The notes beneath the pieces were generated by a model. It made no database searches. It was not told where the DNA came from and was given only the letters and a program-made list of their open reading frames with translations. DNA of 64,000 bases from Jeotgalicoccus psychrophilus DSM 19085. Lineage in GTDB: Bacteria; Bacillota; Bacilli; Staphylococcales; Salinicoccaceae. Shown here one piece after another: positions 1 through 8,601 of the stretch (position 1 is the first letter of the stretch; each line of letters starts with the position of its first letter). Position numbers and translations under genes: made by a program. The DNA lies in NCBI RefSeq assembly GCF_000425845.1, contig NZ_KE384463.1:128169-192168 (forward strand). The letters are read 5' to 3'.

Positions 1-2
1 CC

Positions 3-455
3 CAGCTGACAATCGTACCGATTTTAACGGTGCTTGAAGTCAGGGACGTCTATTTTGGAATTGAAGCATTGTCGATTGAAAACATTTCGACGACGCTGCT
101 GTACTTCATCTACTTTACACTGATGACTTATTTCCTTAAGCAAACATTAGGTAAAATGATTTTAGGTATCAGTGTTATCTCAGCAAAAGGCACGAAACTG
201 ACATTCAGCCAAGTGTTCTTCAGAGAAACTGTAGGCAGAGTCATTTCAAATGCACTGCTGTATTTGCCATATCTTGCAGTATTATTTACCGACTCAAAAA
301 TCGGACTGCATGACTTTATCGGTGATACGTATGCGGTTAATAATAAATATAAAGAATACGGCGACGTAATTAAGAGCGAAATGCATCCGGATACCGCTCA
401 CAAATTACAAGAAAAAGAAGAAATCAGCCACGTGTCGGACCGAACTTTCCAATAA
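3..455 (+). CDS. RDD family membrane protein (5' end outside window)
   Basis: C-terminal part of an RDD-domain integral membrane protein of unknown transport or stress role. The reading frame is open to the window edge at position 3, so the GTG at 30 is probably internal and the N-terminus is missing. The visible part has a hydrophobic segment (LLYFIYFTLMTYFL), then the family hallmark TLGKMILGISV, a second hydrophobic stretch (ALLYLPYLAVLF) and the conserved end GLHDFIGDTYAV. The last 35 residues are charged and soluble. It ends 105 nt before the ytxK start and has its own upstream promoter outside the window. The family is clear; the function is not. Confidence 0.8.
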   Translation, partial: QLTIVPILTVLEVRDVYFGIEALSIENISTTLLYFIYFTLMTYFLKQTLGKMILGISVISAKGTKLTFSQVFFRETVGRVISNALLYLPYLAVLFTDSKIGLHDFIGDTYAVNNKYKEYGDVIKSEMHPDTAHKLQEKEEISHVSDRTFQ

Positions 456-471
456 AGCCGATGTTAAGTGT

Positions 472-500
472 TTGAAGCGGCGACAGTGATATAATATAAT
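472..500 (+). promoter_or_regulatory. Sigma-A-type promoter of ytxK-ackA
   Basis: TTGAAG at 472-477, a 17-nt spacer and TATAAT at 495-500. A second TATAAT overlaps at 490-495. Transcription would start near 507, about 54 nt upstream of the ytxK start codon. Confidence 0.6.
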
Positions 501-511
501 CAAGTTAACTA

Positions 512-540
512 GGGCTATCCTATTCGGATAGTCCATATTT
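512..540 (+). terminator. Hairpin with short U-run in front of ytxK
   Basis: GGGCTATCC (512-520) pairs with GGATAGTCC (526-534) around a 5-nt loop, with one G-U pair, followed by ATATTTTG. It lies downstream of the promoter at 472-500. It may end transcripts of the RDD gene, or act as a leaky attenuator in the ytxK-ackA leader. Confidence 0.45.
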
Positions 541-560
541 TGTTTAAAGAGGGATATTTA

Positions 561-1460
561 ATGGCCAAAACTACGATGGAACAAGTATATGAAGAACTGA
601 TTACCAGAATAGATGAGATTGTCAAAAACGATGAAAAACCAAGATTGGAAGCATTAGCAGAAAGTTTGCTGCAAGTAAATGCAGAAGGTTCGATGAGTGA
701 CCTTAGAAAAGCGTTCCAGTTTGCTTACCTCTACCAGGTAAAAGAAGAACCTGTACAAAGCAATCACCAGCTGACGCCGGATGCGATCGGTTACTTAGTC
801 GCTCATATTATCGATTTATTTACTGCAGGAAAAGAAACTGAACTGATGGATGTCGGCAGCGGTACAGGACACCTTGCAATGACAGTGAAAGAAATGGTCG
901 ACAATGTAAACCTTTCAGGTGTTGAAGTGGACCCGGCACTCGCAGAAATTAATGCAAACTTATGTGAGTTCTTAAAAGTGCCGATGTACATTCACCCGCA
1001 AAACGTTATTGAACCGAGCAGGATTCCGTCAGCAGAAATTGCAATCGGAGACTTACCTGTCGGTTATTACCCGCTCCCGGCTGTGGATTACAAAACAGCA
1101 TTTTCAGAAGGCCAGAGCTACGCTCACCTGCTTATGCTTGAAGCGGGCATGAACTTAGTGAAAGATGACGGCTTAGGTGTGTTTATCGTACCGTCAAATA
1201 TGCTTGAAGAAAATAACGAGACGATAAAAAAATATATTTCCGAAGATGCGTCATTGCTGATGTTCTTAAACTTACCGGCAACAATCTTTAAAACGGAAAA
1301 ACAGCGTAAATCAATTATTGTACTGAAAAAAGGATTCTCGCCGCTTGTGAACAACGAAGTGCTGATCGGCGATGTGCCTGATTTTAAAAATGCCGAGAAA
1401 ATGCAGGAGTTTTTACGTCAGCTGAACGATTGGTATGAACAATACAGCGGAAAGCAGTGA
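561..1460 (+). CDS. ytxK: YtxK-type class I SAM-dependent methyltransferase
   Basis: Predicted S-adenosylmethionine-dependent methyltransferase of the YtxK family, related in fold to adenine-N6 DNA methyltransferases; the real substrate is unknown. The SAM-binding motif [11 protein letters not shown], is at about residues 96-105, and the NPPY-like catalytic motif IV appears as DLPVGYYP near residue 164. The TTG at 540 is open in frame, but the ATG at 561 has AGAGGG 6-9 nt upstream and fits the family N-terminus, giving 299 residues. ackA follows 7 nt later, so the two genes should be cotranscribed, as in other Bacillales. Assignment to the family is firm and the biochemical role is not. Confidence 0.88.
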   Translation: MAKTTMEQVYEELITRIDEIVKNDEKPRLEALAESLLQVNAEGSMSDLRKAFQFAYLYQVKEEPVQSNHQLTPDAIGYLVAHIIDLFTAGKETELMDVGSGTGHLAMTVKEMVDNVNLSGVEVDPALAEINANLCEFLKVPMYIHPQNVIEPSRIPSAEIAIGDLPVGYYPLPAVDYKTAFSEGQSYAHLLMLEAGMNLVKDDGLGVFIVPSNMLEENNETIKKYISEDASLLMFLNLPATIFKTEKQRKSIIVLKKGFSPLVNNEVLIGDVPDFKNAEKMQEFLRQLNDWYEQYSGKQ

Positions 1461-1467
1461 TAACACC

Positions 1468-2658
1468 ATGACAAAAATTATTGCGATCAATGCCGGCAGT
1501 TCGTCCTTTAAATTTGAACTGTTCAAAATGCCTGAAGAAACTGAAATTGCCCGCGGTTTAGTCGAGAGAATTGGACTCGGCGGCGGGAAATTCACACTCG
1601 CCTATAAGGGCGGACGGGAAACGTTTGAAAGAAACTTTAAAGATCATAAAGAAGCAGTTAACGTCATGCTGGAAGCATTGATAGAAAAGAATATTATTAA
1701 ATCTATGGATGAGATTGAAGGCACCGGGCACCGTGTCGTGCACGGCGGGGAAACATTTACCGAAGCTGTAGTTATCGATGACGAAGTCATCAGAGAAATA
1801 GACAAGCTTGCTGAATTTGCGCCGCTTCACAACCCGGCAAACTTAATGGGTATAGAGGCGATGATGGAACTGCTGCCGTCGGTAACTCACGTGGCAGTAT
1901 TTGATACATCATTCCATCAGACCATGCCGGAAAGCTCGTACTTATACAGTCTGCCTTACAAATATTATAATGACTACCGTATTCGTAAATTCGGCTTTCA
2001 CGGTACGAGTCATAAATATGTAACCGGCCGTGCGAGTGAATTGTTAAAACGTCCGATTGAAGAATTAAGACTAATCAGTTGCCACCTAGGCAACGGAGCA
2101 AGTATCGCTGCAGTTAAAGCCGGCGAATCATTGGATACATCAATGGGCTTTACCCCATTAGCAGGTGTAACGATGGGAACACGATCAGGAAACATCGATC
2201 CGTCTCTCATACCGTATATAATGGAGAAAACCGAGAAAAGTGCGGTTGAAGTACTGAACGTGCTGAACAAAGAATCGGGACTGCTCGGAGTCAGCGGATT
2301 TTCAAGTGATTTAAGAGACATTACCGATGAAGCGAGAAAAGGCAACAAACGCGCCGAACTTGCGTTAGAAGTATTCAGCTCGAGCATCCATAAATATATG
2401 GGCTCTTACGCCGCACGCATGGGCGGGGTTGATGCGATAATTTTCACCGCAGGTGTCGGGGAAAACTCTGCTTTGATTCGTGAGAAGGTTTTAGACAGCC
2501 TTGAATTTATGGGCGTTTATCTGGATAAAAAAACCAATAGCGAAACAGTCGGCATTGAAGCGACAATCAGCCATTCGTATTCACCGGTCAAGGTATTAGT
2601 CATTCCGACAGACGAAGAGGTTATGATTGCGAGAGAAGTGTTGAGATTGGCGGAGTAG
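1468..2658 (+). CDS. ackA: Acetate kinase
   Basis: Cytosolic acetate kinase: acetyl phosphate + ADP to acetate + ATP, the last step of the Pta-AckA overflow pathway. The product is 396 residues, normal for the family. The phosphate-binding N-terminus [12 protein letters not shown] (residues 8-19) and the signature GFHGTSHKY (about 176-184) are intact, as are [12 protein letters not shown] and FTAGVGENS. The start is the ATG at 1468; the longer in-frame reading from 1435 lies inside ytxK and lacks the family N-terminus. No clear cre site was seen in front of the operon, although ackA is CcpA-activated in related species. Confidence 0.97.
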   Translation: MTKIIAINAGSSSFKFELFKMPEETEIARGLVERIGLGGGKFTLAYKGGRETFERNFKDHKEAVNVMLEALIEKNIIKSMDEIEGTGHRVVHGGETFTEAVVIDDEVIREIDKLAEFAPLHNPANLMGIEAMMELLPSVTHVAVFDTSFHQTMPESSYLYSLPYKYYNDYRIRKFGFHGTSHKYVTGRASELLKRPIEELRLISCHLGNGASIAAVKAGESLDTSMGFTPLAGVTMGTRSGNIDPSLIPYIMEKTEKSAVEVLNVLNKESGLLGVSGFSSDLRDITDEARKGNKRAELALEVFSSSIHKYMGSYAARMGGVDAIIFTAGVGENSALIREKVLDSLEFMGVYLDKKTNSETVGIEATISHSYSPVKVLVIPTDEEVMIAREVLRLAE

Positions 2659-2685
2659 TTTATCAAGAATTCAAATTAAATTTAC

Positions 2686-2717
2686 CACCTTCATCGAAAT
2701 AGATGGGGGTGTTTTTT
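2686..2717 (+). terminator. Rho-independent terminator after ackA
   Basis: CACCTTCATC (2686-2695) pairs with GATGGGGGTG (2702-2711) through 10 bp including two G-U pairs, loop of 6 nt, followed by TTTTT. Confidence 0.85.
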
Positions 2718-2817
2718 ATGTTTCAAGTCATAATTGGTGATATAAATTGATGATCGCAATGTTTTTATATATAGTTGATGAAAGTATTTAAAAAATCTGA
2801 CTATAAAGGGTGGTTGT

Positions 2818-3984
2818 ATGAAAGAATCGCCAGATAAGATAGCCTTGGAAGAATTTTTGAAGGATATTGAAGTGTTGCAAAAAGTTGAAGACGGGGTATC
2901 TACTTTTAATGTGTTTGATATTTTAGGAGTGGTGAATAATGAACTCCGTCACAGTAATATGCTGAGATGGTTAATGACACCGTCAGAAGCTCATGGATTA
3001 GATGATTTATTCATGAAAAAGTTAATACAAAAAGCTATTGTTAATGACAAAAACTCAAATCAACTCTACGATATGTTGAGTACTTTACTTAATGAATACA
3101 GTGACTTAGTCGTTTATAGAGAAAGAAAAAATATAGATATTCTAGCAGTATCTGAAAACAGTAAATTTGTTTTAGCAATTGAAAATAAAATCTGGTCTGT
3201 TGAGTCGAAGTACCAGTTGAAAAAATATGAAAAAATAGTAAGTAATGATTATCCAGATTACTCACAGATATTTATATACCTTTCACCGTATGGAACAAAA
3301 GCTAAAAATTCAAATGCATGGATAAATATGAGTTACCGGGATGTCATTGATATTTTAAAATTCATTATAGATCATAGAAAAAATAAAATAGATACTTCAA
3401 TTATAAATTTTATAGAACAATACATAGAAATTTTAAGGAGGAATATTGTGGGAGATTCAGAACTTAAAAAGATATGCGAAGAAATTTATTTTAAACATAA
3501 ACGGGCATTGGATTTAATATATGAACATAAGCCAGATTTGAGAACTGAAATCTCTGATGAACTAAAGGAATTTATTAAAGGTGAAAAAACCTTAATTCTA
3601 GATGATTCAAATAAACATTTCATAAGGTTCACAACAAACAGGCTCGATGAAATTATTCCAAAAATTTCTGATTGGACCAGCTCGAAACGTTTAATGTTAT
3701 TTGAAATAGATAATTTGAATCCTTTAAAAATAGCACTGGTACTTGGGAAAGGGGATGATCAGGAAAGAAGAGAATTGTATGAAGTAGCAAGAAGAAATGA
3801 ATTTAAAGGGATAAGTACATTGGAACGACATTTTCCAAGACTGTACTCCTCTCAATTATATGAATATAAAGAATATGAGAATTATGAAGAAACCCTGGAT
3901 AAAGTAGTTGAACAGATGCAGTTATTCATTTCCATAAAACTCCCTGAGATAGAAAATACGATTATTAATCAGTATAATAAATAA
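2818..3984 (+). CDS. PD-(D/E)XK nuclease superfamily protein
   Basis: A 388-residue protein resembling the PDDEXK_4-type family (restriction-endonuclease fold). The likely catalytic core is visible: an acidic residue in NIDILAVS at about residue 107, then the E-x-K pair in LAIENKIW at about 122-124, and a downstream conserved Q/Y-rich helix. An N-terminal segment with NELRHSNMLRWL is also typical. The ATG at 2818 follows AAAGGGTGG. The gene is visibly more AT-rich than its neighbours and stands alone between the ackA terminator and speG, suggesting acquisition. The family is often considered a candidate nuclease or defence protein, but no partner gene (methylase, helicase) is adjacent, so the role is unknown. 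Confidence 0.7.
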   Translation: MKESPDKIALEEFLKDIEVLQKVEDGVSTFNVFDILGVVNNELRHSNMLRWLMTPSEAHGLDDLFMKKLIQKAIVNDKNSNQLYDMLSTLLNEYSDLVVYRERKNIDILAVSENSKFVLAIENKIWSVESKYQLKKYEKIVSNDYPDYSQIFIYLSPYGTKAKNSNAWINMSYRDVIDILKFIIDHRKNKIDTSIINFIEQYIEILRRNIVGDSELKKICEEIYFKHKRALDLIYEHKPDLRTEISDELKEFIKGEKTLILDDSNKHFIRFTTNRLDEIIPKISDWTSSKRLMLFEIDNLNPLKIALVLGKGDDQERRELYEVARRNEFKGISTLERHFPRLYSSQLYEYKEYENYEETLDKVVEQMQLFISIKLPEIENTIINQYNK

Positions 3985-4040
3985 AAGAATTAGAAAGTTG
4001 AAGGATCATATACAGCTTTAAAATGAGGAGAATTTTTAAT

Positions 4041-4544
4041 ATGAAAATCAGAGCGCTCGAAGAAACGGATTTGGAGTTCGTACATCAGCTGAACAATGAA
4101 TATTCGATTATGTCGTACTGGTTTGAAGAACCGTATGAATCGTTAAGTGAATTAAAATATTTATATGAAAAACATATGATGGATGCTGACGAGAGAAGAT
4201 TTGTGATTGAAGACGACGGTATGCTGGCGGGTATTGTTGAACTGGTTGAGATTAATTATATTCACAGAAACTGTGAAATTCAGATCATCGTCAAACCTGA
4301 GTTTAACGGTAGAGGCTATGCGAAATTTGCGTTTGCACAGTGTCTTGCGTATGCATTCAACATTCTGAACATGAATAAAGTTTATCTGTACGTCGATACT
4401 GAAAATGACAGAGCTGTTCATATTTACAAGAAGAGCGGATTTGAAATAGAGGGCACTTTAAAAGAGCAGTTTTATACTAAAGGTCAATATCAGGATGCCT
4501 ATCTGATGGGGCTTTTAAAGCGCAATTGGCATCAAGAAGACTAG
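4041..4544 (+). CDS. speG: Spermidine N-acetyltransferase, SpeG-like GNAT
   Basis: GNAT-fold acetyltransferase closely resembling SpeG, which acetylates spermidine and spermine with acetyl-CoA and so relieves polyamine toxicity. Matching stretches include YWFEEPYES near the N-terminus, ERRFVIEDDG, LVEINYIHRN and AVHIYKKSGF; the acetyl-CoA loop is NGRGYAKFA at about residue 90. The in-frame ATG at 4023 is rejected because GAGGAG (4025-4030) lies inside it; the ATG at 4041 is correctly spaced and gives 167 residues. It forms a single-gene unit with its own terminator. In staphylococci speG is usually accessory, which fits its place in a variable patch. Confidence 0.85.
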   Translation: MKIRALEETDLEFVHQLNNEYSIMSYWFEEPYESLSELKYLYEKHMMDADERRFVIEDDGMLAGIVELVEINYIHRNCEIQIIVKPEFNGRGYAKFAFAQCLAYAFNILNMNKVYLYVDTENDRAVHIYKKSGFEIEGTLKEQFYTKGQYQDAYLMGLLKRNWHQED

Positions 4545-4567
4545 CAGCTCATTTGAGCTGCTTTTTT
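4543..4567 (+). terminator. Rho-independent terminator after speG
   Basis: AGCAGCTCA (4543-4551) and TGAGCTGCT (4554-4562) form a perfect 9-bp stem overlapping the stop codon, followed by a T-run. Confidence 0.88.
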
Positions 4568-4623
4568 AATACTTAAAAATGGGTATATATAGAATATAAA
4601 CAATTTAGACAGGATGTGGGAAT

Positions 4624-5142
4624 ATGCTTGTAGTAATAGACGTCCAAAATGATACGTTTGATAAAAGAGGTACGAACTTTGCCGAGTGGTCCAAAGTTAT
4701 TGAAGACGGTATTGCGAGGAGAATTGATGAAGCAATAGAGAATAACGAATCCATTATCTATACGAAAAACTTATATCCCGACTTCGAATATGACGAACGT
4801 TCCGCGGAATCAATCCATTTTGATGAAGCGATATATCCTAAATTTTACGAACGTCTTGAGGGTTACGGCGACGAATATACAAAAACCTTTTACGGTATCC
4901 CGCCGGAACAAGGAAAAAACATTTACGAAAACTATAAAGATGAAGTCGAGACCAATCAGAAAATCGAATTCATCGGTGTCGAAACAAACGTATGCGTCCT
5001 CGCGAATATTATGGTAATTCAGAATATCTTCCCGAAAGCTAACATTACGGTGAATAAAAAACTCGTTGCCGCAGCCAGCGACGATCTGCACGATAAAACA
5101 CTCGAAGTATTGTCGAACATGAATGTATTTATAGCAGAATAG
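4624..5142 (+). CDS. Isochorismatase-like cysteine hydrolase
   Basis: Cytosolic alpha/beta hydrolase of the isochorismatase-like superfamily (nicotinamidase, isochorismatase and related amidases). The 172-residue product has the expected triad: Asp6 in VVIDVQND, a Lys near residue 87 in YTKTFYG, and Cys124 in VETNVCVLAN. The region before the Cys carries the family Gly-Val-Glu turn. The ATG at 4624 is preceded by AGGATGTGGG. No metal-binding Asp-x-His-like cluster of nicotinamidases could be recognised, so the substrate is left open. It is a single gene in the accessory patch, ahead of the family C repeat array. Confidence 0.78.
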   Translation: MLVVIDVQNDTFDKRGTNFAEWSKVIEDGIARRIDEAIENNESIIYTKNLYPDFEYDERSAESIHFDEAIYPKFYERLEGYGDEYTKTFYGIPPEQGKNIYENYKDEVETNQKIEFIGVETNVCVLANIMVIQNIFPKANITVNKKLVAAASDDLHDKTLEVLSNMNVFIAE

Positions 5143-5145
5143 GAG

Positions 5146-5182
5146 CTTGGGACATATGAGTGTCCTGAGTTCTTATTTATTT
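5146..5182 (+). terminator. Terminator after the cysteine hydrolase gene
   Basis: CTTGGGACA (5146-5154) pairs with TGTCCTGAG (5161-5169), 9 bp with two wobble pairs, followed by a T-rich tract. It separates the gene from the repeat array. Confidence 0.6.
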
Positions 5183-5220
5183 TTGACTTTTTAACGGAGT
5201 CGGATAACGTTGTGGCTTTG

Positions 5221-5508
5221 ACATGGTCATCCGGGAGGCTTTGGACTACCATGTAGCTTTGACATGGTAACTCGGGAGACTTTGGACTACCATGTAGCTT
5301 TGACATGGTAACCCGGGAGGCTTTGGACTACCATGTAGCTATGACATGGTGACCCGGGAGGCTTTGGACTACCATGTAGCTTTGACATGGTAACTCGGGA
5401 GACTTTGGACTACCATGTAGCTTTGACATGGTAACTCGGGAGACTTTGGCCTACCATGTAGCTTTGACATGGTAACCCAAAAAGCTTTGGACTACCATGT
5501 TCATTCGA
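5221..5508. repeat. Family C tandem hairpin array: seven 41-nt units
   Basis: Seven units begin at 5221, 5262, 5303, 5344, 5385, 5426 and 5467, an exact 41-nt period. In each unit ACATGGTA is followed after about 18 nt by its perfect reverse complement TACCATGT, apart from small changes in the first and fourth units. The loop carries a CTCGGGAG or CCCGGGAGG core and then CTTTGGACT. The linker AGCTTTG joins units. The last unit has a diverged loop and 3' linker. The array fills the gap between two convergent genes and lies between their terminators. With a period of 41 it is not open in any frame throughout. No unique spacers, so not CRISPR. Confidence 0.95.
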
Positions 5509-5539
5509 CAAGGGCATCCAAACCAAAAAATTACCGCCT

Positions 5540-5577
5540 TATAATAAAAAAAGAGGGCATTCGCAAATGTCCCCCTC
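5540..5577 (-). terminator. Terminator of the LLM oxidoreductase gene
   Basis: GAGGG(C)ATT and AATG-TCC-CCCTC at 5553-5577 form a bulged stem; on the minus strand it is followed by seven T residues. A run of A on the far side could also let it work on the + strand. Confidence 0.65.
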
Positions 5578-5585
5578 AAAAAATA

Positions 5586-6641
5586 CTATATCTTTCTTTC
5601 AGCTTTTATCTTCGCAACTCCGTCTCTGACAAGCGGCGCGACTTTTTCACCAAACAGTTCAATAGTCCTAATGACCTGATTGTGAGGCATTGTACCGACA
5701 GGTGTTTGAAGTGTAAAACGCTCAACACCCATGTGTTCGTACAAAGCGATAATTTTTCTTGCGACGGTTTCCGGGCTGCCGACGTATAGTGCGCCCTCCG
5801 GATCACACATATTATCAAAGGCTTCCCGTGAATATTCTCCCCAGCCGCGTTCGCGTCCGAGCTTCGTCATCGACGTTGAAATTGATGGGAAGAACAAATC
5901 GCGTGCTTCACCGTCTGTATCCCAAACAAATCCATGGGAATTCGTTGCGACTTTTAATTTACTTTCATCGTGTCCTGCAGCTGCACCAATCTGCCGGTAA
6001 AAGTCAGCGATTCTCGCAAACTGAAACGGGCTGCCGCCGATAATCGCAAGGACTAAAGGCATTCCGAGCTCTGCTGCGCGTTTAGCAGATTGCGGTGTAC
6101 CGCCGCTCGCTATCCAGATTGGAATTTCATCCTGCACGGGTTTTGGGAATATTTCAGTATTTTCGAGTGCTGGCCTGTGCGTCCCGGACCAGTTAATTTT
6201 TCCGCCTTCTTGCAAAGCCAACAGTAAATCCAATTTCTCATTGAACAGGGTATCGTAATCATTTAAATCGTAGCCGAATAACGGAAACGATTCGATAAAC
6301 GACCCGCGTCCTGCCATAATTTCAGCACGGCCGTTTGAAATTCCATCCAAAGTAGCAAAGCGTTCGTAAACGCGAACCGGATCATCTGAGGACAGCACAG
6401 TTACGCCGCTCGACAGACGGATATTTTTAGAAACTGCAGCGCCGGCCGCAAGTACAACATCCGGGGCACTGACCGCATAGTCATTTCTGTGATGTTCACC
6501 AATTGAAAACACATCGAGACCAACGCGGTCAGCGGCTGCGATTTCACGTACAAGTTCCTGCAGGCGTTCTGCATGTGATATTGTTTTCCCAGTCTGGGGG
6601 TCAAAGACCGCATCACCAAACGTATTAATTCCAAGTTCCAT
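5586..6641 (-). CDS. LLM-class flavin-dependent oxidoreductase
   Basis: Luciferase-like monooxygenase-fold protein (TIM barrel, FMN or F420 dependent). The 351-residue product starts with the beta-strand MELGINTFGD and carries family segments such as FSIGEHHRNDY, DDPVRVYERFATLD, GRAEIMAGRGSF and IPIWIASGGTPQSAKRA. The minus-strand ATG at 6641 is preceded by CGGAGG with good spacing. Similar proteins in staphylococci are annotated only as putative monooxygenases; the substrate cannot be read from sequence. It is monocistronic, with a terminator behind it and the usp terminator upstream. Confidence 0.88.
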   Translation of the reverse strand: MELGINTFGDAVFDPQTGKTISHAERLQELVREIAAADRVGLDVFSIGEHHRNDYAVSAPDVVLAAGAAVSKNIRLSSGVTVLSSDDPVRVYERFATLDGISNGRAEIMAGRGSFIESFPLFGYDLNDYDTLFNEKLDLLLALQEGGKINWSGTHRPALENTEIFPKPVQDEIPIWIASGGTPQSAKRAAELGMPLVLAIIGGSPFQFARIADFYRQIGAAAGHDESKLKVATNSHGFVWDTDGEARDLFFPSISTSMTKLGRERGWGEYSREAFDNMCDPEGALYVGSPETVARKIIALYEHMGVERFTLQTPVGTMPHNQVIRTIELFGEKVAPLVRDGVAKIKAERKI

Positions 6642-6695
6642 AAGTAACCTCCGAAAGTAAATTTGAATTCAGTGTAGCTGATATAGTAGAAATAA

Positions 6696-6730
6696 AAAAG
6701 TAATGAGCCCGAAGAGCCCATTACTTTTAA
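6696..6730 (-). terminator. Terminator of the universal stress protein gene
   Basis: AAAAGTAATG at 6696-6705 and CATTACTTTT near 6719-6728 form a long stem; on the minus strand it ends in a T-run. It lies just downstream of usp and upstream of the LLM gene. Confidence 0.8.
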
Positions 6731-6752
6731 AATTAAAACATTCTTTTAACCA

Positions 6753-7250
6753 TTAGCGGTTTTGTTCCATAAAGTCTTCAGTCGCTACCAGCGGTTCAAA
6801 ATCCGAAGGTAATGTTTCAGTGCGGACGACTAATACGTCACATTTTGCGTTTCTTACAATCGCTTCTGATACCGAACCGATAATGAATCGCTCAACAGCA
6901 TTCAGACCGGTAGAACCACAGACGATTACGTCCGCGCCAATTTTTTCCACAGCTTTTTTAGGAATAATTGATTTCGGTGAACCATAGTCGATGATTTTCT
7001 CTACATGTTCAACACCTTTGTCTAATGCGACTTTCTCATATCCATCAAGGAGCTTCTGAGCAAACTCGTTTGCACGTGCTGAAATTGAACGGTCATACGC
7101 TTCAACAGACGCGAAAGAGCGTGTATCGATAACGTTGATAATAGAAAGTTTCGCATTGTTACGTTTCGCAGCTTCGACTGCTTTCTGGAATGCCCACTCT
7201 GCTTCATGTGACCCGTCTACTGCAACTAAGATGTTTTGATATTGTAACAT
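6753..7250 (-). CDS. Universal stress protein, UspA family
   Basis: Small cytosolic UspA-fold protein, 165 residues, with the Rossmann-like N-terminus YQNILVAVDGSHEAEWA and the ATP-binding loop G-2x-G-9x-G-S seen as GSTGLNAVERFIIGSVS at about residues 112-128. It is therefore likely to bind ATP. The minus-strand ATG at 7250 follows GGAG; a TATAAT is present on the minus strand near 7285. Its place beside ackA and ald is conserved in staphylococci. A role in stress or energy limitation is inferred from the family only. Confidence 0.92.
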   Translation of the reverse strand: MLQYQNILVAVDGSHEAEWAFQKAVEAAKRNNAKLSIINVIDTRSFASVEAYDRSISARANEFAQKLLDGYEKVALDKGVEHVEKIIDYGSPKSIIPKKAVEKIGADVIVCGSTGLNAVERFIIGSVSEAIVRNAKCDVLVVRTETLPSDFEPLVATEDFMEQNR

Positions 7251-7393
7251 TTAAAATCAACTCCATTTCCTTTTCTTACTTATATTATACCACATGTGTG
7301 CGCTTCCAAAACTTTAAATATTAAGATAGTTATAGACCAAATTGCGGATTATTGTGATACAATATATTTGTTTGATTAAAGGGGGATTTGGAA

Positions 7394-8509
7394 ATGATTA
7401 TTGGTATACCGAAGGAAGTAAAAAACAACGAAAACAGAGTAGGTCTGACACCAGGCGGCGTATACGCTTTTGTGCAGGCAGGACATACTGTTCTCGTAGA
7501 AACAAACGCAGGCAGCGGTTCGTATTTTGAGGATTCAGCGTACACAGAAATGGGTGCAAAAATCGTCGGTACAGCAGCGGAAGCCTGGGCTGCTGAAATG
7601 GTAGTAAAAGTAAAAGAGCCATTGGCTGAAGAATTCGATCTTATTAAGGAAGATTCAATTCTATTTACATATCTGCACCTTGCGCCGGAAGAAGCCCTGA
7701 CTCAAGTGCTTGTTGATAAAAAAGTAACTGCAATCGCTTATGAAACGATTCAGCTGCCGGACGGTTCACTGCCGCTTCTTGCACCGATGAGTGAAGTAGC
7801 AGGACGCATGGCACCACAAGTCGGCGCTCAGCATCTGATGAGCATCAACGGCGGAAAAGGTATCCTTCTTAGCGGTGTACCTGGTGTTGAAAAAGCTAAA
7901 GTAACTATCGTCGGCGGGGGAGCTGCGGGTACGAACGCTGCCAAAATGGCACTCGGCCTTGGCGCAGACGTAACAATTTTAGACTTGAACCCTAAACGTT
8001 TAAGAGAGCTGGATGACCTGTTCGGCGCGCGCGTGCAGACTTTAATGTCTACGCCGTTAAATATTAAAATGGCTGTTGAAGCAAGTGATTTAGTTATCGG
8101 CGCAGTATTAATTCCAGGAGCGAAAGCACCGAAATTAGTATCTGAAGACATGATTAAAAACATGGCGCCGGGATCAGTTATCGTCGATATTGCAATCGAT
8201 CAGGGCGGTATTTTTGAAACGACTGATAAGATTACAACACACGACGATCCGACATATGTGAAGCACGGCGTTATTCATTACGCAGTCGCAAACATGCCGG
8301 GCGCTGTACCGCGTACATCTACAAACGCACTGACAAACGCGACACTTCAGTACGGATTATTGATTGCGAACAACGGCTATAAAGAAGCACTTGTTAAAAA
8401 CCCTGTAATTGCAGGCGGATTCAATACATTCCAGGGGCACGTCACTTATGAAGCAGTTGCCGAAGCTCAAAACAGAAAATTCGTAAGTATTCACGACTTA
8501 TTAGTATAG
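7394..8509 (+). CDS. ald: Alanine dehydrogenase
   Basis: NAD-dependent alanine dehydrogenase: L-alanine + NAD + water to pyruvate + ammonia + NADH. The product is 371 residues, standard for Ald. The substrate-binding N-terminus [18 protein letters not shown], the catalytic His in [10 protein letters not shown] and the Rossmann NAD loop [11 protein letters not shown] (about 171-181) are intact. The ATG at 7394 is chosen over the in-frame TTG at 7388 because AAAGGGGG at 7379-7386 is correctly spaced and MIIGIPKE is the family start. It is transcribed divergently from usp and ends at a strong terminator. Confidence 0.97.
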   Translation: MIIGIPKEVKNNENRVGLTPGGVYAFVQAGHTVLVETNAGSGSYFEDSAYTEMGAKIVGTAAEAWAAEMVVKVKEPLAEEFDLIKEDSILFTYLHLAPEEALTQVLVDKKVTAIAYETIQLPDGSLPLLAPMSEVAGRMAPQVGAQHLMSINGGKGILLSGVPGVEKAKVTIVGGGAAGTNAAKMALGLGADVTILDLNPKRLRELDDLFGARVQTLMSTPLNIKMAVEASDLVIGAVLIPGAKAPKLVSEDMIKNMAPGSVIVDIAIDQGGIFETTDKITTHDDPTYVKHGVIHYAVANMPGAVPRTSTNALTNATLQYGLLIANNGYKEALVKNPVIAGGFNTFQGHVTYEAVAEAQNRKFVSIHDLLV

Positions 8510-8514
8510 AACGA

Positions 8515-8545
8515 TAAAAAAACAGCCCTCGTGGCTGTTTTTTTG
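8515..8545. terminator. Bidirectional terminator after ald
   Basis: AACAGCC (8521-8527) pairs with GGCTGTT (8533-8539), flanked by A-run and T-run, so it can also end the convergent gene at 8602-9177. Confidence 0.88.
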
Positions 8546-8601
8546 TTTATGCGGCGGTGTTTATCGTGTAGCTGGGCTTGAGTTATGCATCCGCCGAACG
8601 T

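Noticed and set aside
5469-5789. Plus-strand open frame opposite the LLM gene
   Set aside because: Shadow of the minus-strand LLM oxidoreductase, starting inside array C.
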